This document shows, one piece after another, positions 7,231 through 11,194 of a stretch of 11,194 nt of DNA. Numbering within the stretch: the first letter of the stretch is position 1; each line of letters opens with the position of its first letter. The notes under the pieces are model-generated. The model searched no databases and was not told where the DNA came from. It worked only from the letters and a program-made list of their open reading frames with translations. This DNA comes from Psychrilyobacter sp. (GTDB lineage: Bacteria; Fusobacteriota; Fusobacteriia; Fusobacteriales; Fusobacteriaceae). Both the position numbers and the translations under genes were made by a program. The DNA lies in the NCBI GenBank assembly GCA_023145315.1, contig JAGLEA010000012.1:1-11194 (forward strand). Direction: 5' to 3'.

Positions 7231-8042
7231 GCTTTTATCTTTATAGTTCCATTAGAAGTACCTAAAACTAATAAATTAGCTTTAAGAGTATGAGGGAACT
7301 CATTTTTAATTTTTATTAAATCTCCAAAAATTGAAAAACCAAATTCACGCTGTTTTGGAATTACTAAAGTAATATTATGGTTAGAAGTTACAATTTTAGC
7401 ATCATGTGTAGCGTGATTAAAATCAACATAAATTTTTGCATAACTTGTAGTAATGCTATCTATAGTATCGGCATTTTTAATAACTATTTTTCTATAACTT
7501 GTTTTAACATTGAGAGTTCCAACAGTATTAGTCGTATATACGCGTCCACGCTCATTAATAAGCTCAATATTAGCTACTGTGTCGGTTATACTAATAACTC
7601 CATTAGTGTTGTAGATGTTTAATTCTCCTACAAGATCATTAACTTTGATCTCACCGTTTGTATTATTTATCGTAAGCATACCTATGAAATCACGAGTTGA
7701 AATATCACTATTTACAGTATCAACTTCTAATTTTATGTCCTTACCATTTGGAATAAATAATTTAAACTTAGTTTTTAATTTTAAAAAATAAAGAAAGTTA
7801 CCTCTATTATTACTAATAGTATAAGTAGTTTTATCTGCCTCATTATTTGAAATAATATTAAAATCAGAGCGTTTAGATTGTGGTACTAATTTCACCGTAT
7901 TTCCATCATAAGATTCTATGTCTAGGCTTATCTGATTTCCAATTATTTTAATAGAATCAATAATTTTAGGATTAGTTTCTTGGGAAAAAGTTGAAATTGT
8001 AAAAGAAAAAATTAAACTTAAATATATTATTATTTTTTTCAT
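7221..8042 (-). CDS. secreted beta-repeat protein, DUF4097-like
   Basis: 273 residues of unknown function. A signal peptide is clear (residues 1-20, ending TFS before Gln21) and no Cys follows, so the protein should be exported and not lipid-anchored. The central part is a run of about 18-residue units: L123-E140, L141-N158 and I159-T176 (LTINNTNGEIKV / LNIYNTNGVISI / IELINERGRVYT), then two more diverged units to about 214. Alternating hydrophobic and Asn/Thr/Gly residues indicate a right-handed beta-helix-like solenoid. This is the usual look of DUF4097/DUF4098 putative adhesin or envelope proteins, which also often sit beside envelope-stress regulators. GGAGG at 8047-8051 supports the start. 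It stands alone, between convergent murP and divergent lysR; a link to MurNAc use is not shown. Confidence 0.8.
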   Translation of the reverse strand: MKKIIIYLSLIFSFTISTFSQETNPKIIDSIKIIGNQISLDIESYDGNTVKLVPQSKRSDFNIISNNEADKTTYTISNNRGNFLYFLKLKTKFKLFIPNGKDIKLEVDTVNSDISTRDFIGMLTINNTNGEIKVNDLVGELNIYNTNGVISITDTVANIELINERGRVYTTNTVGTLNVKTSYRKIVIKNADTIDSITTSYAKIYVDFNHATHDAKIVTSNHNITLVIPKQREFGFSIFGDLIKIKNEFPHTLKANLLVLGTSNGTIKIKAKK

Positions 8043-8083
8043 AGTTCCTCCATGATTTTAAAATTCAGATTCTTAACTAATTT

Positions 8084-8092
8084 AGTATAGCA
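8084..8092 (-). promoter_or_regulatory. extended -10 promoter of the DUF4097 gene
   Basis: The minus strand reads TGCTATACT (8092-8084), an extended -10 element (TGnTATAAT type). No good -35 is seen 16-18 bases upstream. The transcript would start near 8077 and leave a leader of about 35 bases before the ATG at 8042. Confidence 0.5.
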
Positions 8093-8128
8093 TAATTTTT
8101 AAGAAAAGATAGAATTCATAAAAAAATA

Positions 8129-8158
8129 TTGAATAAGAGGATAAATGTATAGTATACT
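8129..8158 (+). promoter_or_regulatory. promoter of the lysR-gmhA pair with a small palindrome
   Basis: TTGAAT (8129-8134) and TATACT (8153-8158) are separated by 18 bases. The -10 is embedded in a perfect 11-base palindrome GTATA-G-TATAC (8147-8157), which could be an autoregulatory LysR contact. The site is too short and AT-rich to be sure. Confidence 0.5.
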
Positions 8159-8188
8159 TAAATCAACGAATACATTGGGGTGAATAAT

Positions 8189-9061
8189 TTGGATTTACAT
8201 TATTTAAGAATTTTTTATGAAGTGGCAAAAGAGTGCAGTTTTACAAAAGCGGCTAATAATCTATATATTAATCAGTCTGCAGTTTCTATTCAAGTGAAGA
8301 AATTTGAGGAGCTTTTGGGGACAAAATTATTTGATAGAAGGACTAAAAAAATAAAACTAACTTATTCTGGGGAAGTACTTTATAAGATGAGTGAAGAAAT
8401 ATTTCAAAAAGTAAAAAGAGTAGAGAAGGAGATGGCACGAATTGTAGAAGTGGATCGTGCTAGGATAAATATAGGGGCAACAGCAGTAATCGGTGAACCG
8501 TTGTTACCAAAATTAATGAAAGAATTTTCGGCAACCTATAGTGAGATTGAATATGATGTTTTAATTGCATCTAAAAAAAGAATTATAGAAAAATTAAAAG
8601 ATGGTGAAATAGATATAGCAATTATAGATGAAATCCATCTTACTGATTCTAATTTAGAAATAATTGATGTAGCGAAATTTCCACTATGCCTAGTGAGTGT
8701 AAGGGATTATCGTGATATAAAGGATGTTGTAGAAACACCGTTAATCGTTAGAAATAAAATATTAAAGCATAATGAAGCGATAACGGCGCTAGAGAGTGAA
8801 CATCAGGTAGAGTTTAAAACAAAAATACCTATTCACGGAAGTCTTAGTGTGATAAAGTCTTTTGTAAAAGAGAAAGTAGGAAACGCTGTACTACCTTATT
8901 ATTCAGTTTATGAAGAAGTAAAGAGTGGTGAATTTAAAATAATAGAAAAAATAGATGAAGTCACTGATGGATATCAAATAGCAATTACAAAAGATAAGAG
9001 AAGTTTGTTAGAAATAATAAAATTTATTAATTTCATAAAGAACTTTCAAATAGGAGGATAG
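8189..9061 (+). CDS. LysR-family transcriptional regulator
   Basis: 290 residues with the family's two domains: an N-terminal winged helix-turn-helix (about 1-62; MDLHYLRIFYEVAKECSFTKAANNLYINQSAVSIQVKKFE) and an effector-binding domain (about 85-288) like periplasmic binding proteins. I chose the TTG at 8189 because it gives the typical LysR start M-DLHYLRIF and has GGGGTGA (8177-8183) five bases upstream. The in-frame GTG at 8180 would have its ribosome binding site overlapping the start codon and would add three residues. The effector is unknown. The stop codon is one base before the gmhA ATG and the gmhA ribosome binding site lies inside this gene, so the two should be cotranscribed and translationally coupled. 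Control of gmhA or of a distant target is equally possible. Confidence 0.92.
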   Translation: MDLHYLRIFYEVAKECSFTKAANNLYINQSAVSIQVKKFEELLGTKLFDRRTKKIKLTYSGEVLYKMSEEIFQKVKRVEKEMARIVEVDRARINIGATAVIGEPLLPKLMKEFSATYSEIEYDVLIASKKRIIEKLKDGEIDIAIIDEIHLTDSNLEIIDVAKFPLCLVSVRDYRDIKDVVETPLIVRNKILKHNEAITALESEHQVEFKTKIPIHGSLSVIKSFVKEKVGNAVLPYYSVYEEVKSGEFKIIEKIDEVTDGYQIAITKDKRSLLEIIKFINFIKNFQIGG

Positions 9062-9062
9062 G

Positions 9063-9638
9063 ATGAATTTAATAGAATCATATGAGATAGAACTACAACT
9101 TTTAAAAGATTTTATAGAAAAAGAAAAAGTTGAAAAAACAACAGAAAAAATAGCTATGAGATTAGCTCAAGCTTTTGAAACAAAAAATAAAGTGTTAATT
9201 TGTGGAAATGGCGGTAGTAACTGTGATGCACTTCATTTTGCCGAGGAGTTTACAGGAAGATTTAGGAGTAATAGAAGAGCTCTACCGGCAATATCTATAT
9301 CAGATTCATCTCATATAACTTGTGTTGGAAATGATTTTGGGTTTGATGAAATTTTTGCTCGTGGTGTAGAAGCTTATGGCAAGGAAGGAGATTTCTTTAT
9401 AGGATTATCAACATCAGGAAACTCTGCTAATATAATTAGGGCTGTAGAAGAAGCTAAAAAATTAGGAATGACTACATGTGTTCTATTAGGAAAAGACGGA
9501 GGGAGATTAAAAGGAATGTGTGATTTCGAATTTATTATTCCTGGGATAACTTCTGATAGAATCCAAGAGATTCATATGATGATACTTCATATAATTATAG
9601 AGGGAGTAGAAAGAATTTTATTTCCCGAATTATACTAA
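9063..9638 (+). CDS. gmhA: phosphoheptose (sedoheptulose 7-phosphate) isomerase GmhA
   Basis: Converts sedoheptulose 7-phosphate to D-glycero-D-manno-heptose 7-phosphate, the first step towards the ADP-heptose used in the LPS inner core. The 191 residues match the E. coli enzyme (192) and share long stretches with it, including HITCVGNDFGF, STSGNSAN and DRIQEIH. By alignment from memory, Glu62, Asp165, Gln168 and His176 correspond to E. coli Glu65, Asp169, Gln172 and His180 (active site and metal). GNGGSN has Asn53 where E. coli has His56, which is outside that core set. AGGAGG (9052-9057), inside the end of the LysR gene, drives it. The other heptose genes (hldE, gmhB, hldD) are not in this window. 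Alternative SIS proteins such as DiaA are less similar. The gene points to a gram-negative envelope despite the low GC. Confidence 0.93.
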   Translation: MNLIESYEIELQLLKDFIEKEKVEKTTEKIAMRLAQAFETKNKVLICGNGGSNCDALHFAEEFTGRFRSNRRALPAISISDSSHITCVGNDFGFDEIFARGVEAYGKEGDFFIGLSTSGNSANIIRAVEEAKKLGMTTCVLLGKDGGRLKGMCDFEFIIPGITSDRIQEIHMMILHIIIEGVERILFPELY

Positions 9639-9648
9639 AAAAAGAGAA

Positions 9649-9684
9649 AAAAGAGGAGAAAATAAATTTATTTTCTCCTCTTTT
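9649..9684. terminator. bidirectional terminator between gmhA and trpS
   Basis: Perfect 36-base palindrome, arms 9649-9666 and 9667-9684, folding with an AATT loop at the centre. The AAAAGAGGAGAAAA arm and its complement give A-run/T-run flanks on both strands. It lies ten bases after the gmhA stop and two bases before the trpS stop. Confidence 0.85.
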
Positions 9685-9686
9685 AA

Positions 9687-10649
9687 TTATATTAAACCTA
9701 CTGATTTTTTAACTTCTAATATCTTAGCTTTAGCTAAAGTGCTAGCTTTTTCAGCACCCTCTGCCAATATTTTATCTACATATTCAGGGTTAGCTACTAA
9801 TTCCTCTCTTTTTATTCTCGCATCTCCAAAAAACTCTAAAATAGCTTCTAAAAGTTCTTTTTTTGCATGTCCATATCCATAGTTACCTGCTCTAAATTTT
9901 TCTTTCATCTCTTCTAATTGCGTAGGAGTAGCAAATAATTTGTATAGAGTAGTTACGTTATTGTCTGGATTCTTAGGTTCTTCTAAAGGTGTAGAGTCTG
10001 TAACAATACTCATAATTTGCTTTTTTAATACTTTTTTAGAAGCAAACATATCTATAGTATTTCCATAAGATTTTGACATCTTAGCACCGTCAACTCCTGG
10101 AACTACTGCTGTACTTTCTACAATCATAGGTTCAGGAAGTTTGAATGACTCACCGTATTTTTCATTAAATTTAATAGCTATATCACGAGTCATCTCAAGA
10201 TGTTGTTTTTGATCCTTTCCAACAGGGACAAGATCTACATCATACATTAGGATATCTGCTGCCATTAGTACAGGGTAAGTGAATAATCCAGTATTAGAAG
10301 ATATTCCTCTAGCACTCTTATCTTTAAAAGAATGCCCTCTTTCTAAAAGAGCCATAGGAGTCAAATTAGATAAGATCCACATAAGTTCTGTATGTTCTGG
10401 GACATGTGATTGAATAAAGATACTTGCTTTTGTAGGGTCAACTCCTAACGCTAAATAATCTAGGACAACATCTCTAGTATTTTTTCTTAGTGTAGCACCA
10501 TCTGTAGCTGATGTTAGCGCATGATAATCTGCTACAAAGAATAAACAGTCATTGTCATCTTGAAACTCTATAAATTGTTTTATTGCTCCAAAGTAGTTTC
10601 CGATATGTAAAATTCCACTAGGTTGAATTCCTGATATAATTTTTTTCAT
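9687..10649 (-). CDS. trpS: tryptophanyl-tRNA synthetase
   Basis: Class I aminoacyl-tRNA synthetase that charges tRNA-Trp with tryptophan using ATP, in the cytoplasm. The 320 residues fit the compact bacterial form (328 in Geobacillus stearothermophilus). The ATP-binding HIGN is at 15-18 in SGILHIGNYFGA and the KMSKS loop at 190-194 in GVDGAKMSKSYGN. Asp132 in MAADILMYD corresponds to the residue that contacts the tryptophan indole in the Geobacillus enzyme. GGAGGT (10653-10658) precedes the ATG. It is a single gene, convergent with gmhA and divergent from the small lipoprotein gene. The short leader (about 50 bases) leaves no room for a T-box. Nothing is unusual in the coding sequence. Confidence 0.98.
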   Translation of the reverse strand: MKKIISGIQPSGILHIGNYFGAIKQFIEFQDDNDCLFFVADYHALTSATDGATLRKNTRDVVLDYLALGVDPTKASIFIQSHVPEHTELMWILSNLTPMALLERGHSFKDKSARGISSNTGLFTYPVLMAADILMYDVDLVPVGKDQKQHLEMTRDIAIKFNEKYGESFKLPEPMIVESTAVVPGVDGAKMSKSYGNTIDMFASKKVLKKQIMSIVTDSTPLEEPKNPDNNVTTLYKLFATPTQLEEMKEKFRAGNYGYGHAKKELLEAILEFFGDARIKREELVANPEYVDKILAEGAEKASTLAKAKILEVKKSVGLI

Positions 10650-10708
10650 AATACCTCCAAATGTATATTTAAATTAATTGATTTGTATAGTTATTTAATC
10701 TAGCTATA

Positions 10709-10738
10709 ATTATATCATAAAATTACTGGAGTTGTTAA
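10709..10738 (-). promoter_or_regulatory. trpS promoter
   Basis: On the minus strand TTAACA (10738-10733) and TATAAT (10714-10709) are separated by 18 bases, with a TG one base before the -10 (10717-10716), making it an extended -10. The predicted leader is about 50 bases. Confidence 0.7.
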
Positions 10739-10755
10739 TTTTTAAAATAAAATTG

Positions 10756-10764
10756 TGCTATAAT
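10756..10764 (+). promoter_or_regulatory. extended -10 promoter of the lipoprotein gene
   Basis: TGCTATAAT (10756-10764) is a perfect -10 with the TGn extension; the -35 region (about 10736-10741, TTAATT) is weak and overlaps the -35 of the divergent trpS promoter. The transcript would start near 10771, about 27 bases before the ATG. Confidence 0.65.
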
Positions 10765-10797
10765 AACTATGGCAATGAGTAATTATATAAGGAGTAG

Positions 10798-11163
10798 ATG
10801 AAAGTGAAAAAAATAATAGTAACTTTATTGATAATAATTGGAATGTTTGGATGTGGCAAAGATGATAATTTAGAGAAATTAGAATTTAGAAAATTAATAA
10901 TATACACTATAAATGGTGATAAACCTTATACAGGATTAGGAGCTTTTTACTATGAAAAAAACATTAAATCAAGTGAAGGGTACTCAAAAAATGGGATGAA
11001 AGATGGAGAATGGAGTCACTATTATTATAATGGACAACTTAAAAAAAAAGGAAACTATATAAACGGAAAAGAAGATGGCGAGTGGGTATATTACTATCAT
11101 AGTGGTGAATTAGAGGGGAAGGTAAGATATAAAAATGGAAAAGAAATAAGAAATAAGAAATAA
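10798..11163 (+). CDS. small lipoprotein with MORN-variant (YwqK-like) repeats
   Basis: 121 residues. The N-terminus has a lysine-rich start, a hydrophobic stretch and a lipobox-like MFGC, so lipidation at Cys19 is likely and the protein should be anchored in the envelope. Residues about 62-121 contain two aligned 24-residue units, NGMKDGEWSHYYYNGQLKKK and NGKEDGEWVYYYHSGELEGK, with a third beginning NGKE. The NG(x)2DGEW-YYY-G-L pattern is the MORN_2 repeat found in proteins often annotated as YwqK-family antitoxins; that label is a database habit and no toxin is visible here. AAGGAG (10789-10794) is three bases before the ATG; a GTG at 10804 would have a more usual nine-base spacing and remove two residues. 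Function is unknown, with an envelope or protein-interaction role inferred. Confidence 0.8.
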   Translation: MKVKKIIVTLLIIIGMFGCGKDDNLEKLEFRKLIIYTINGDKPYTGLGAFYYEKNIKSSEGYSKNGMKDGEWSHYYYNGQLKKKGNYINGKEDGEWVYYYHSGELEGKVRYKNGKEIRNKK

Positions 11164-11191
11164 GAATAGAGAAAGTTATAAGGGGAAGCTT

Positions 11192-11194
11192 ATG
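11192..11194 (+). CDS. possible start codon of the next gene, cut by the window end
   Basis: The last three bases are ATG, preceded by AAGGGGA (11180-11186) at five-base spacing, 28 bases after the lipoprotein stop with no terminator between. A cotranscribed gene may start here, perhaps another repeat lipoprotein since such genes often come in tandem. No coding sequence is visible to confirm it. Confidence 0.35.

Noticed and set aside
3823..9638. Three SIS-domain proteins (MurR, MurQ, GmhA) as parts of one system
   Set aside because: The shared fold reflects binding of phosphosugars; the heptose and MurNAc genes are in separate transcripts with separate promoters and terminators.
10650..10797. 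Possible T-box or trp leader riboswitch before trpS
   Set aside because: The predicted leader is only about 50 bases and shows no T-box sequence, specifier stem or terminator-antiterminator pair.
1..11194. CRISPR arrays, tRNA and rRNA genes
   Set aside because: No regularly spaced direct repeats, no cloverleaf or TTCGAATC-type T-loop region and no conserved rRNA stretches were seen in the gaps, all of which are shorter than 200 bases.

Overview
The window is AT-rich (genes rich in AAA/ATA/TTA codons) but carries a close relative of gram-negative phosphoheptose isomerase (GmhA), a periplasmic-type NagZ and strong GGAGG ribosome binding sites. Low GC, Firmicutes-like gene style and an LPS-heptose gene together suggest a member of the Fusobacteriota. 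This is inference from gene content; the genus cannot be fixed from the sequence alone.

Layout. (1) 1-1921, plus strand: the 3' part of recN followed 13 bases later by a degenerate XerC/XerD-like tyrosine recombinase, ending in an AT-rich hairpin over its stop codon. (2) 1964-7186: a MurNAc (bacterial wall sugar) scavenging locus. It holds a secreted family-3 beta-N-acetylglucosaminidase (nagZ, plus), an RpiR-type repressor (murR, minus), and a divergent murQ-murP operon (plus) encoding MurNAc-6-phosphate etherase and the MurNAc PTS permease. The murR/murQ intergenic region has a near-consensus promoter with two copies of a 19-base palindromic site 32 bp apart, one in the -35/-10 spacer and one just upstream. 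(3) 7221-8042, minus: a secreted protein with about 18-residue beta repeats (DUF4097-like). (4) 8189-9638, plus: a LysR regulator and gmhA, one base apart. (5) 9687-10649, minus: trpS. (6) 10798-11163, plus: a small lipoprotein with MORN-variant (YwqK-like) repeats, and a possible next gene starting at the last three bases.

How it works together. NagZ would trim GlcNAc from wall fragments outside the cytoplasm. MurP would import and phosphorylate the freed MurNAc, and MurQ would split MurNAc-6P into GlcNAc-6P and D-lactate. MurR would hold the operon off until MurNAc-6P appears. Three convergent gene pairs (nagZ/murR, murP/DUF4097, gmhA/trpS) are each separated by one compact palindrome able to stop transcription from both sides. 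I see no mobile element, CRISPR array, tRNA or rRNA. The window is mostly ordinary chromosome. The points most worth a second look are the paired murR operators and the recombinase that has lost three of its six catalytic residues.
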